Positions 22,880 through 35,128 are shown, numbered from the stretch's first letter. The stretch is DNA of 64,000 bases from Calendula officinalis (GCA_963853835.1 OY970820.1:29970873-30034872); one strand, 5' to 3'. Program-made: numbers and translations. The notes: generated by a model from the sequence alone, not told the origin.

Positions 22880-23508
22880 TAATGAGGATTGGTAAATATG
22901 CGACCTGTTCTCGCATCTCCGGCATCCGGACGGAAGGGCCGGACGAATGATATTGGGTTCGTATCCCCATGCCAGGATCCAAGCAATGAGCGGGTTTTCT
23001 GGATAAAGGGCATCGAGCCGCGTGAACATTAAATGCGACTTAGGTCCAAGACGGCTTAGATGAAAGCCTAAGTCATTACACTACAGTTAACAGGTCGAAC
23101 CACAGTTTATTACCCCAGAGACTCCTACACGAACCGGACGAAGGAGGAGGGATGATCTTTTTCCCGCCCAACCGTCCGGTTATAAATATACATGTGCATC
23201 AAACGATCATGGTACGCTTTCTAACCACAACACACTACACTTACACTTAGCATTCAATACCGCCACGATTTGAGCATTGAATGCTAACATCACCACTCTC
23301 ATACTTATACATTCAATACGATTTTGTACCAGCATTAACCCACAATAGACCTTAGGTCGCAAAATCTAACTTGAGCGTCGGAGTGTTCTCACGAGGATAA
23401 CCCTCGGGGAACATCTGAGTAAGGGTTTCGGTTGTTTTCAGGTTCCGTATCTGCAGCTTGGGGAAGACCTACCATCCGCCTCGGCTCCCCGAAGAACCGC
23501 TTTCAACA
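22880..23508 (+). repeat. 3' LTR of the Tat element
   Basis: 629 bp, collinear with 13973-14577, with a 24-bp extra block (ttttcaggttccgtatctgc...) near 23437-23460. It starts TAATGAGG and ends TTTCAACA, followed by the target duplication CTTGA. The purine-rich cttgagggact before it may be a weak polypurine tract. Confidence 0.9.
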
Positions 23509-23671
23509 CTTGAAGTTTATAAATAATTTGGAAAATGAGATCCTTAATGTTTCCATGGAACGGGAGACTTTGAAGATTGAAGTGATGCGGGCACAAGCGA
23601 TGATTAACATTCTTCAGTCACAAATTGAGGTGTTGACCAAGGAGAACGTTGACTTGAAAAGGGGCAGTTAG
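23509..23671 (+). pseudogene. NAC pseudogene, 3' part of last exon
   Basis: Reading resumes directly after the Tat element: KFINNLENEILNVSM, then LKIEVMRAQAMINILQ and a TAG at 23669-23671. With the pre-insertion sequence ...GGATACTTGA it forms one frame once a copy of CTTGA is removed. The segment is a coiled coil; in the ANAC050/ANAC052 group the C-terminus has such a helix. Confidence 0.85.
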
Positions 23672-24263
<592 letters not shown>

Positions 24264-25828
24264 GGTAAATGTTCAAGGTAGTCCATTAATTTTATCTAGT
24301 CCCAAGAGACAATTATTAGCCCTTGGATCAAGAAAAATCAAGGGTCAAGATGAAGATTCAAACCACCACCACCATTACAAACACATGTGCTTCTCTGGCG
24401 GCCGGAGACGGCATCGAGCGGCGGCGGCGGGCGGTGGCGTCGGGCGGCGCGGACGGCGGCCGGAGGTGGCCGCGGGCGGTGGTGACCGGTGGTGGTGGTC
24501 GTGACTGGAAGCACATGTGTTTTGAAAATAAAGGAGTGTTATACGTACAACCAAGCACATGTGTTTCAAGTAATGAAGCACATGTGTTTCATAACGTTAA
24601 GCACATGTGCTTCGTGATTTAAAGACAAATGAATTGCTTGTAAGTTACATGTGTTCAGGAACAAAAACACATGTGCTTGGGTTTATGAAGCACATGTGCT
24701 TCATAATGATATGTTTGTCACTTGTTCTAATTTTTTTTTTCTTGTGTAGTGAAGCACATGTGTTTCATAACGTCAAGCACATGTGCTTCGTGATTCAAAC
24801 ACAAATGACCTGGTTGTAAGTTACATGTGTTCAGGAACAAAAACACATGTGCTTAGCTTTATGAAGCACATGTGCTTCATAATGATATTTTCTTCACTTG
24901 TTTTGATTTTTTTTCTGTGTAGTGAAGCACATGTGTTTCATAACGTTAAGCACATGTGCTTTGTGATTCAAATACAAATGACTTGCTTGTAAGTTACATG
25001 TGTTCAGGAACAAAACACATGTCCTTGGCTATATGAAGCACATGTTCTTCATAATGATATGTTCGTCACTTGTTTTGATTTTTTTTTCTTTTGTAGTGAA
25101 GCACATGTGTTTCATAACGTCAAGCACATGTGCTTCGTGATTCAAACACAAATGACTTGCTTGTAAGTTACATGTGTTCAGGAACAAAAACACATGTCCT
25201 TGGCTTTATGAAGCACATGTGCTTCATAATGATATGTTCGTCACTTGTTTTGATTTTTTTTCTGTGTAGTGAAGCACGTGTGTTTCATAACGTCAAGCAC
25301 ATGTGCTTCGTGATTCAAACACAAATGACTTGCTTGTAAGTTACATGTGTTCAGGAACAAAAACACATGTGCTTGGCTTTATGAAACACATGTGATTCAT
25401 AATGATATGTCCGTCACTTGTTTTGATTTTTTTTCCCTGTGTAGTGAAGCACATGTGTTTCATAACGTCAAGCACATGTGCTTCGTATGCTCCCTTATGT
25501 GTTTAGAAACTCATGTTTTTAGTGACTTGAAACACATGTGTTTCGTGACTTGAAGCACATGTGCTTCGAAGTAATATGTTGTGTTTTAGTGAAGCACATG
25601 TGTTTCAATACATCAATACCACCACCACCCTCATTACCACCAACACATTCACTGTCAGCCACCACCACCGCCGCCACCGGCGGCGGACGACGGCGATCGG
25701 CGGCGGGCGGTGGCCGGAGGCGGCGGTGGCTGTAGGTGGGAGATTTGATCTTGACCATCTTGATCCAATGACTAGGATTTATCCCTTGGGACTAGACAAA
25801 TCGTTTGGACTTTCTAGAATACAACTCA
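24264..25828. mobile_element. Mutator-like element packed with CACATGTG palindromes
   Basis: A perfect 9-bp duplication TATTTCATA flanks the element (24255-24263 and 25829-25837), the length typical of Mutator-type insertion. The ends are imperfect inverted repeats sharing CTAGTCCCAAG and TTGGATCAAGA blocks. Inside each end is a GC-rich block built from GGCGGC/GCCGCC (24398-24490 and 25640-25735). The centre contains about two dozen exact CACATGTG, mostly as AAGCACATGTGCTT, in a ~175-bp tandem repeat. No transposase is present. Small repeated frames in it are artefacts of the tandem repeat. Confidence 0.85.
24600..25500. repeat. ~175-bp tandem repeat, about five copies
   Basis: The unit contains caaaaacacatgtgcttggc, a second CACATGTG ~20 bp on, a T-rich stretch, tagtgaagcacatgtgtttc and tcaagcacatgtgcttcg. 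Copies start near 24659, 24836, 25010, 25184 and 25358. A few copies have lost the palindrome by one base (CACATGTC, CACATGTT, CACGTGTG), the rest keep it. Confidence 0.88.
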
Positions 25829-25837
25829 TATTTCATA

Positions 25838-26254
25838 AACTACTTATGTAAAATTTAATGAAGTGTACATAATTTTAAATTTTAATAAAAAAGTAGTTGA
25901 TAAAAATTTAACATTTTATATTAGCATAAGAATAGTTTTTTAAATAATTGATGGTACTATTTTACAAAAACTTTTAGATGAAACCGAAAATCTACAATCG
26001 ATTTAAAACGATGGCAGCTCTCCACGTGTTGCGTGTTGCTATCATGAAGTGATGCTACCAAAATTTTGGTTTTTATATGTGCCAATAATTCTTATCTAAT
26101 TTAACTTTTTTTTGTCATTAGCAAATACTTGAGGGGTGCATTAAAATTTAGCGTCAACTAAACCTAGCCTATTTTAGCGGATGTTTATATATTAAATAGG
26201 TGTAATGAACTCCGCTTCAATCTATAAATCCGTTTTGAAAATCTTAATGAACAG
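25838..26254. other. AT-rich spacer
   Basis: No gene or clear repeat. It ends with the target duplication of the next element. Confidence 0.6.
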
Positions 26255-26811
26255 TAGGGGTGTTGATCGGGTATAACTTTCGGGTTTCGGGTAGTTCGGG
26301 TCGGGTAGCTCGGGTTTTTTTTAATATAAAAAATACCCAATACCCAAACCAAATTAAATTCGGGTATTTGGATATGGATAGTTTGGGTAATGGGTCGGGT
26401 ATGAGTATATCCACTAATACCCAAGAATTTGCACCGTTGTATTACCGGGGACGACTATGTTTATATTCCGATCTTAATATACAATATTTGTCCGTAATTT
26501 TACCAAACTCCAACAAACATGAGACTATATCATTGACGTTTAGATGAAATTCATGGACTACAAACATGACGATCTTATTTTATTTATAAAATTGTAAAAT
26601 ATTACCTTTAAAAATTCCTTATAATAAAATTCGGTTATTTCGGGTATACCCGCCAACTTAAAATATTACCCTATACCCGATCCGTATTATATTCGGGGTT
26701 ACCCGATACCCAAATGTTTCTACCCGTTACCCGAACTACCCGATCCGATCTACCCAAATTCCAAACGGGTCGGGCGGGTAGAGCGGGTTTTGGTTATTTT
26801 CGACAGCCCTA
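26255..26811. mobile_element. Non-autonomous hAT-type element rich in CGGGTA/TACCCG
   Basis: Ends TAGGGGTGTTGA and TCGACAGCCCTA match as inverted repeats at 10 of 12 bases. Flanks ATGAACAG (26247-26254) and ATGAACAA (26812-26819) are an 8-bp duplication with one mismatch (an exact 8-bp AATGAACA results if the border is shifted by one). The left and right arms are built of GGGTTCGGGTAG-type and TACCCGAACTACCCG-type repeats, which pair with each other, so the whole element is a foldback. Confidence 0.82.
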
Positions 26812-27052
26812 ATGAACAATACTATTTTGAATGATAATTGTATTAAGTCTTTTTCTAACTTATGTTCCAGGGGCACATACTAATAAATATTGAAAACCTT
26901 TTATGCCCCTGCATTTAATTTAGAAAAACTTCTTATTTTTAATTATAGTAAGGATAAAGTAGGAATTGCAAGATTTCTAGCAAGTTATTAATATAAAATA
27001 TCATGTATAAAAGGTAACTATGTGGTATTAAATGATGGTTAATGTATGCCTA

Positions 27053-27368
27053 GGGTTTGTTTGGTACAGAGAATTAAGAGGAGGGAAATGGAATTGGCAC
27101 TCAAATCCTTTGTTTGGTTACATAGAGAAAGGGAGAGGAAGGAGAATTGTCAATTCCTATTCTCTAGTTTTGTTTCTCCTTGAAAGCAAGGGAAAAGATG
27201 GGAATTGAAAAGTAGGGAATTGAAAGAAAAAAAAAGCGGAGACTTGAAAGTCCAACTTTATCACTTCGTCTTTTTAAAACACATAGCCGCCCCTAGAAAC
27301 CTTCGTTCGTTCGTACGTACGTAGCAGGAGAAAACCTCCATTCTTCATAGCTTCTCTCCAACAAGGTA

Positions 27369-27403
<35 letters not shown>

Positions 27404-28255
27404 GTCGAACTGAACACAAATTCGTTTCCATATGGTTGATTTTCACCCATGTCGAACTGAACGCAAATTTGTTTCTATATGCTTGATTTTGATTCAATTA
27501 AATTAGTTTCTTTAAGTATGTGATAATCCTTAATTTTTGAACTACGTGATCCATGGCGAACAGAACATAAATCGTATTTGTGAGTTATTTATACAAATCA
27601 AGACTTGATTTTTAATATTATAAATCATATGTGATGTAGTTTATAAATCAAGACTTGATCTTAATATGCCTTGTGATTTGATTTATGTTAACTAGTTTAT
27701 TAATTTACATATTGTGTAGTTGAGAGGACAAGATTACCTTTGAGACAAAGAATAGTTGTCATAAGTGCATTTTATGCCATGTATGTTATGATCCGTTGGT
27801 GGATGATGTGTAGTCATCATTTCCGTCGTTCTATTGAATCAAGAACGTTATATACAAAATATTTCACGAGTTACCAAAATAGGCGTGATAACATGGAGAT
27901 GATTGAATTGATGTTTTTGAAAGTGACAATAGTTTATGTTTTTAGATGTTATTATTGATTTTATTAAAGCACTTTCGTTATTAATTTATCCATGAATTTT
28001 GTATGTTATAATAATGATTTTTGTGGGAAAAAAATATGTTTGCTAATTATAAAGTTTGTACAATTCTCTACTGATTTTTATTTTTTTTGTTATACCAAAC
28101 AAGAGAAATGATTTTCTACTGCAATTCTCCGTTGAAGTCTCTGTGCTACCAAATAGGTGAGTCAATTCTCTTTCTCCAGACTAATTCCCTTTCTCTGCAA
28201 TTCCATTCTCTGCAACCATTTCCCTGCAATTCCATTATCTGTACCAAACGTACCC
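27053..28255. mobile_element. PIF/Harbinger-like element
   Basis: Inverted ends GGGTTTGTTTGGTACAGAGA and GGGTACGTTTGGTACAGATA, flanked by CTA on both sides (27050-27052 and 28256-28258). Three-base duplications and GGG...TTTGGTA ends are usual for this superfamily. A (CT)n run lies at 27370-27400. The right part is included in a 570-bp tandem duplication. Confidence 0.72.
27740..27958 (+). pseudogene. Possible N-terminal scrap of a Harbinger transposase
   Basis: A 72-codon frame (LRQRIVVISAFYAMYVMIRW..., then TKYFTSYQNRRDNMEMIELM) has the hydrophobic stretch and basic SR/YQNRRDN pattern seen near the start of plant HARBI1-like proteins. No catalytic DDE part follows. The call rests on position within the element and general pattern only. 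Confidence 0.3.
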
Positions 28256-29099
28256 CTAGGGTGCATACAATAGAAAGACCCTTGTATTAATAGGTAATAA
28301 TAATATATGAGTTTGGCTAACTCATACCCTTAGGGAATGAGATAAGAGACATTTAATAATCTTAAATATTACTAAAAATGTATAAATAATCATTAATAAA
28401 CTTTGTAACACCACAATCTTAGAGCCATTTTTTTTTATATGCACACGGAAGCGATTTTAGAAAACTATAAACCCTATTTATTACATATTATAAAGGCCAT
28501 TTACATAGTAACCAAAATATACTAAACATTTTATTAAAGCACTTTCGTTATTAATTTATCCATGAATTTTGTATGTTATAATAATGATTTTTGTGGGAAA
28601 AAAAATATGTTTGCTAATTATAAAGTGTGTACAATTCTCTACTGATTTTTTTTTGTTATACCAAACAAGAGAAATGATTTTCTACTGCAATTCTCCGTTG
28701 AAGTCTCTGTGCTACCAAATAGGTGAGTCAATTCTCTTTCTCCAGACTAATTCCCTTTCTCTGCAATTCCATTATCTGCAACCATTTCCCTGTAATTCCA
28801 TTATCTGTACCAAACGTACCCCTAGGGTGCATACAATAGAAAGACCCTTGTATTAATAGGTAATAATAATATATGAGTTTGGCTAACTCATACCCTTAGG
28901 GAATGAGATAAGAGACATTTAATAATCTTAAATATTACTAAAAATGTATAAATAATCATTAATAAACTTTGTAACACCACAATCTTAGAGCTATTTTTTT
29001 TATATGCACACGGAAGCGATTTTAGAAAACTATAAACCCTATTTATTACATATTATAAAGGCCATTTACATAGTAACCAAAATATACAAAACATTTAAA
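27960..29099. repeat. 570-bp tandem duplication across two transposons
   Basis: Copy 1 (27960-28529) and copy 2 (28530-29099) are nearly identical, with small differences in T-runs and a few bases. Each contains the right end of the PIF/Harbinger-like element, ~140 bp of host DNA and the first ~130 bp of the LTR end (TGTAACACCACAATC). The duplication therefore took place after both insertions. Confidence 0.9.
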
Positions 29100-31651
29100 G
29101 GTGTTACTAAAAACAGGCTCGACCCGGTTTACAAAATCAGAGTACGGTCAGACTTCCAAAAGCCGACTCTAGTCAAGCCAAATCCACAACCTGAAAAGAG
29201 TCAACAAATGAGGGATTAGCACAAAGCTAAGTGAATAAAAATAAACGTCAATTTGTATCACCACAACAAACTAGAAATCAAGAGAAATCAATAGGGAGAA
29301 ACCGTCCAAACTTCCACAAGCAATTGGACGTTACGAGAGGATCGGCGGTCGGGCGAGGACCTTCGACTGTTGTCGGCCCAACAACAGTCTACCGATGGCT
29401 TCTTTACTAGTGACACGATGATCCCTCCTTACGTAACGAATTCGAAGGAGTCCGATCGCCCCCATCCAAGAGTAACGAAGCGTAGCCAAAACCCACTATA
29501 GCTAACCTCTAAAATCATGTGCACATACTACCACTAACCACTGGACCAAGTATAAACTTGTAAAAAGAATTGCAACCAAGAAATCTGCTCATGACAAAGT
29601 TCACGTCGTGAACTCAAAGTTCGCGTCGCGAACTAGGAGTTCACGATCCGTGAACTTCCTCACGATCAAACCCCATTTTTCCTGACACGAGTTCGCGAAC
29701 GCGAACACAAGTTCGCGACGCGAACTCCCCCAGATACCAAATCCTGCACTTTTTCTCAAAACTCTACCATTCCCTAATTTTGTAAATCACACAAGAAAGA
29801 AGGTTAAGTCCACTCACCTTAGCTTCCTTTTATGCCGACCTCAGTAATCTTATATCACTGAGGCTCCTTCCCTTTTTCCTGTACAAAACGAATACCGAAT
29901 TAGTTACCCGAAATCACTAATTTTGCAACAAATAATATAAGTTCAAGATAACATCTTTATACAACATTTGCAACCAATTACTTGTATTCCAACACTTAAC
30001 AGTTACCAATGTCTATAACTTCATCAAGTCAAGCCAAGTAAATCATAATGCACTTTTAACCAACTTACACACATTAGAACCAAACGGGTCAAAACACATA
30101 ATCAAGTCAAACTTGTTATTTACCAAATCCATATTTTCAAGCAACCTAATCAATACCAATTTGAGTAAATAACATACTACTTGAATACCAATGCAAGCTT
30201 AACCAACTTTGACCTTATTTAGGTCAATTTGCGCATATTGACAACCAAACGGGTCAAAACCCGAAACTAACATAATCAAACTTACAATCACACAACAAAC
30301 ACATAATTATCATTTCCTCAAGTATACAATTACCACTTTATAATAATCTTCATGTTAATTAGTTATACTTTGAAACACCCAAAATAATCAATACAAGTTT
30401 GACCCGAAAAAGATGCATTCGACCACCTGTTACTAACTCAGATATCTGATCACTTTTATAACCATATCAGTCCAGGAAAATATTATATTATTAAAGTAGA
30501 CTCATAGACCCTCGAAACGACTGGTCGCACGCCCAAAACAGAGTTACGGTTGATTTTATATGATTTTTGCAAGATCATCAAAATTCTGAGAAAAAGCTGT
30601 TAAAATTTCACCTACGGACATTTTCAACAATAATCATCCAAACACTATGATCATCATCTAAATTTCACCAATTTAACTCATAATTAGATGTAAACAACTA
30701 ATATCAATTCTAATATGTTATTTAACCCAATTAAACATATAAAACACCAAAACTTCATATACTTCCCTAAATTTCCATTCTAGCCAAACACTACTAACAT
30801 TTAGACATTTTCATAACAAGTTAACTAGCAAGCAACACAATTATCAACCATCATTCTAGCATGAATGTTTAACCTATCAAAACTTCAAGAACACCAAAAT
30901 ACACATTTCATCAAATTGAGAAAAAAACTCATCTTCTTCCCTAGAACACCATTGATGGAGCTTTTATGGAAGCTTCACCAAATGAACTACAACTAACAAC
31001 AATACACATATAACTTGCAAGAACTCATTTAAACCCTAAATCATCTAACAATTTTGAATTCTAAACAAGATTTGACAAGAACTCCATCAAAACCCAATAA
31101 CACAAGAACCCTAACTCAACCATACATTAAGAACATGAAACTCTAGCTAAAGAAGAAGAAAACTTACTTAGTTTAGCTTCTAATTCCGAAAATCACACAA
31201 GGGATGCAAGAACTTCAAGAATTGATCTTCAATTTGGGAGAAAAAGCTCAAGAGTGTGTTGTGTGTGTTTGAGTCGAGATGTACAGGCAAGAGAAAGGCA
31301 AAGTAGGAGGTTTTGACACCTCCTACAACACGTGTTGAACAAAACAGATAAAGCTCACATTCATTTAATTCACAGTACATAATACAGTATATTAGGTTCG
31401 CAGATACTTAATTTAGACCTAACTAACTCCAATTTTAACAACGAATATATTTTTGAAACCCCGGTTCAGAAGTGAACTCAAATATGTAAAAATCATTTTA
31501 ATAATTAAATATCTCAGTTTTAATAATTTTAACCCCATGGTTAAAGATACAATTAAATATACTTAAAACAAATAAATTATATAAAACAATAAACAAATAA
31601 ATTACTTACCGAAAGTACTTAAAATTCTAGGTCGGGTCTCAGGATGTCACA
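28970..31651 (-). mobile_element. Solo LTR (Ty3/gypsy type), reverse orientation
   Basis: On the minus strand it starts TGTGACATCCTGAG and ends GTGGTGTTACA. A perfect 5-bp duplication AACTT flanks it (28965-28969 and 31652-31656) and there is no internal region, so it is a solo LTR left by recombination between two LTRs. Length 2682 bp. It is related to the solo LTR at 59988-62644: same termini and same GAGTTCGCGACGCGAACT block. No gene is encoded; a short minus-strand frame at 31180-31380 has no known product. Confidence 0.88.
29598..29732. repeat. Cluster of TTCGCG-type palindromes in solo LTR
   Basis: Copies of AGTTCGCGTCGCGAACT, AGTTCACGATCCGTGAACTT, GTTCGCGAACGCGAAC and AGTTCGCGACGCGAACT in ~130 bp. 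Both perfect and decayed (TTCACG) forms occur. The same cluster type lies at 61798-61942 in the other solo LTR. Confidence 0.85.
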
Positions 31652-31656
31652 AACTT

Positions 31657-32171
31657 AATTCTTTACTAATTTATAAGATTCATTAAATGCAATTTTAATT
31701 GTTTAAGGAAATTCTAGTTCATTAAATGCCTCTTATCTCATGCCCTTAGGGTATGAGTTAGAAAATCTCATAATATATTAATATACTTTCTTAGGTTAAA
31801 GGACTTGGGCAGGTTTTATGAAATAAAAGTAGATTTGGGCCGTTTTTGTACCATTATCTTTTTAGCTACGTTTGAATTTACAAGTATGATAACCGTAAAT
31901 TATATCCGTTGTGTTATAAAAGGGGAAGAGAACATTCTAGATTTATAGTTAAAGTCAAAGTCATGAATTTGATTTATAGTTAAGGAAGTACTCCGTATAC
32001 AACTACCGTTATCTTAACGCAATGGGAAAACTATGCATTGACCCCAACTACCACGTGTTTAGCTAGTTGCATTTGAATCCAGTAGAGGTTAATCGGTTAT
32101 ATCTTATCATTTTTTCAGATAAATATTATTGGGTGATCAGAAAAATATTTGGAATATATTATAACAGCATA
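31657..32171. other. AT-rich spacer
   Basis: No gene or definable repeat. A copy of the catacccttaggg(t/a)atgag phrase near 31738-31758 resembles the host DNA at 28325-28345. Confidence 0.55.
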
Positions 32172-33240
32172 TGAGTTGCGTTCAAGGAGGTCCATATTTT
32201 TACAAAATCCTGATGAACAAATCTCAACCATTGATTAATATGATCCAATGATCAAGATTAATCACATACTTTATTCATGAAGGAATATTTTGGTCATTTG
32301 GCACTAAATTTTTTTTTATTTTTTATTTTAAGATTTTAATTATTTTTTATTTTTTTATTTTTAATTGGAGAGTATTTTGGTTATTTTGAAAAAAATATTT
32401 TTTTTATTATTACTTTTTTTACTTTTATTTTAAAATTTTTAATTTTTTTTTAAAATTATTTTTTAAAAAAAAATTATTTATTTATTATTATTTTTTAAAA
32501 AATTATTAATTTTCCCATTAATAACACATAATGTGATTGCATAGTGAATCACATGTGATTGCATAGTGACTCACATGTCATTTGGCACTAAATTTTTTTT
32601 TATTTTTTATTTTAAGATTTTAATTATTTTTTATTTTTTTATTTTTAATTGGAGAGTATTTTGGTTATTTTGAAAAAAATATTTTTTTTATTATTACTTT
32701 TTTTACTTTTATTTTAAAATTTTTAATTTTTTTTTAAAATTATTTTTTAAAAAAAAATTATTTATTTATTATTATTTTTTAAAAAATTATTAATTTTCCC
32801 ATTAATAACACATAATGTGATTGCATAGTGAATCACATGTGATTGCATAGTGACTCACATGTGATTGCATCCTGAATCACATGTGATTTAATTAAAACAG
32901 ATTTTACACTAAAATCACATGTGAGTTTACACTAAAATCACATGTGATTAAGTTATACAAGTAATTATCAAATAAATATTATTTTTTAACAAAAAAATAA
33001 AAAAAATTTAAAAAATTTAAAAATAAAAATAAATTGAAATTTTTTTTAAGTGCCAACTGACCAAAATACCCCTTCATAATAAAAAATAAAAAAAAATTAT
33101 TATTTTTTAAAAAATGACCAAAATACCCCTCAATATATAATATATGTGTTTAATTTTGACCATTAGATTCTATTGATCAATGATTGATATTTGTTCCTTG
33201 AGACTTCTTAAAGATGATGAACCCCCTTGAACGTTTCTCA
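32172..33240. mobile_element. Second Mutator-like element with CACATGTG copies
   Basis: The ends (TGAGTTGCGTTCAAGGAGGTCC and TTGAGAAACGTTCAAGGGGG read inward from the right) resemble those of 24264-25828 (TGAGTTGTATTC on its right, TGTTCAAGG on its left). The likely duplication is ATAACATAT on the right (33241-33249) and ATAACA-GCA-TAT on the left (32161-32172), i.e. with a 3-bp insertion. Six exact CACATGTG lie in its right half, mostly as AATCACATGTGATT. No coding region. Confidence 0.72.
32294..32861. repeat. 284-bp direct duplication inside the Mutator-like element
   Basis: The block from tcatttggcactaaattt to tagtgactcacatg occurs twice in tandem with an offset of 284 bp and almost no differences, even in its long T- and A-runs. 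The copy is thus recent. Confidence 0.9.
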
Positions 33241-33249
33241 ATAACATAT

Positions 33250-34299
33250 CCCGAAAGTCATGCAATACATATACCAACTTATTCTCCGTGAATCCCTAGA
33301 CTTGATCAAACAAAACAAATAAACCTCAAATCAAATAAAATAGTGGTCTTCGCTAACTAAACGTGTCTACCGTTATTGTAATTTTGCTTCAAAGAATAAC
33401 ATGTGATCCGGTGAGTGTTCATTTGATGGTTTTTAATAATATTTTAAAGAAAAGGAAAAAGTATGTTGGGATATTATTATACGAGACATGAAGCTTTTTA
33501 GTTGCACAAGCAAAGTATAAAATAACATTCTATTTGTCAAATTATTATTCTTATTGTCTATTATTATAAAATTAATCTTTATTAAAACTCATCAAGTCAT
33601 CAATTAATAACACTAACACAACTAATATAACTAGAAAAGCATAAACACATAGAAATTGTAACAATTCTATACGAGATATACAATTCTCAAAGCGGCGATT
33701 CTGAAGTATGTAACTTCAATATGATAATTTGATTAAATTTGAACGATAAAAGATTAAAAACAAGCTAGTATAAGGTTAAACATGAAGTACGTTATCTAAA
33801 TATTTGAAAATTAATTATTTATATTTGACTCATTAACTAAACAAATAATCAGATTTATTAAACACAAATAACTAATTATCTGATTATTGTTATATCAAAC
33901 AACATAATAAAATTCAAATACTAATTTTTAAAATCACAATTAATAACCGATGATTATTTGGTTATCCAATTTCTCAAAATGTATAATTTGTTTTTAACAA
34001 GCAACATCATACACACCTAAATACAACATTTATAGTCATATTAAACATGTTAATTATTTATCAACTAAATATAAAAATAAAATTAAAAACACGGATCAAC
34101 TTAAATTAAAGTAACCTATTTTTTTGCCAAATCAATAATTATCCACTCATGTTTGTTCCAAATCAATAATTATCCACTCATGAATTTGTTAAACCTACCT
34201 AATTTGTATTTTTGCCACCAATTAACAAATAAGAATCACAATTTGCATTTGTTTATATGTAATTTTAAGTAGAAATCAATTAGATATTAGAAAACAAAA
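33250..34299. other. AT-rich spacer
   Basis: No coding or structural signal I can support; a short direct repeat (caaatcaataattatccactcatg) occurs twice near 34125-34182. Confidence 0.6.
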
Positions 34300-35071
34300 A
34301 ATGGTTTGTTTAGACCCGTGCCAACGGGGCCGTCGGGGACGCATCGGGGGCCGTCGTGGCGTTGTAGCGTTGGCACGCCGGCGTCGGTAGCCGGCGTCGT
34401 GCGAACTCGTCCGCAGGAGGACGTGGGGCGGAGGCGTCATGAGGAGAGAGAGAGCCGAGAAAGAGAGAAAGAGGAAGACGAAGGGGAGGGGGGTTGGGAC
34501 TTGTACCATATGCATTATCACTTGTACATTTTAATAAAAATCTTTTCTTTTTCTCTTTTTTTTTTAATTTATTTTTTTTAATTTATATTTGTTATATATA
34601 TTTGTTTTAATAATAAAAATATATAACTTTTTTTCAAAAATATTTTTTTTTTCTTTAAATTTTAATAAATGTAATATTTTTTTAATTTACTATTATTTTT
34701 ATTTAATTTAAACAATGTATTTTTAAACTAATGTAATATATTTATTTTATAATTAGTTTATTAATAAAAAATGATGATGTAGAAATGATGATGTGGAAAT
34801 GATGAGTTTAGTGATGGGTTAGTGATGGGTAGGGTTGGCACGACCATATCAGTAGCGTATCAGTAAGGCCGAACGGTATGGGCACATTTGCGTGCCCGTG
34901 GTGCTGAGGTGGACAAGGGCAACGGCGTGGTCGGATACGGGAGCACCGCCCCCCTTAACGGCGTGGGGGTGCGGGGTGGGCGGAGGTGGCCACGGTCACG
35001 GCTAGTAACGGGCGTGGTGCGAGGTGTTCGAGAGAGGGAACGGATTTTCATGGTGTTTTTGACCTTTATCC

Positions 35072-35128
<57 letters not shown>

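Larger units (their letters stand above)
13973..23508 (+). mobile_element. Tat-lineage Ty3/gypsy LTR retrotransposon, complete but inactive
   Basis: The element has two LTRs, a primer-binding region, gag-like ORF, protease, reverse transcriptase, RNase H, a second (archaeal-type) RNase H, integrase and a long post-integrase region with antisense ORFs. Two RNase H domains mark the Tat lineage. The target duplication CTTGA (13968-13972 and 23509-23513) is perfect and the host reading frame resumes correctly across it, which fixes the borders. Stops and frameshifts in gag and pol, and a changed residue in the reverse-transcriptase active site, make it non-functional. Length 9536 bp. Confidence 0.93.

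Noticed and set aside
22600..22982. Separate minus-strand genes near the 3' LTR
   Set aside because: These frames lie across the LTR start and post-integrase region in phases that differ from the antisense ORF and match nothing known.
24607..25553. Series of similar 65-70 codon frames with repeated KHMCF-type phrases
   Set aside because: They are translations of the 175-bp tandem repeat; no gene structure or flanking signals.
34276..34581. Overlapping 80-91 codon frames on both strands in a GC-rich block
   Set aside because: GC-rich DNA has few stops; Arg/Pro-rich translations on both strands match composition, not a protein.
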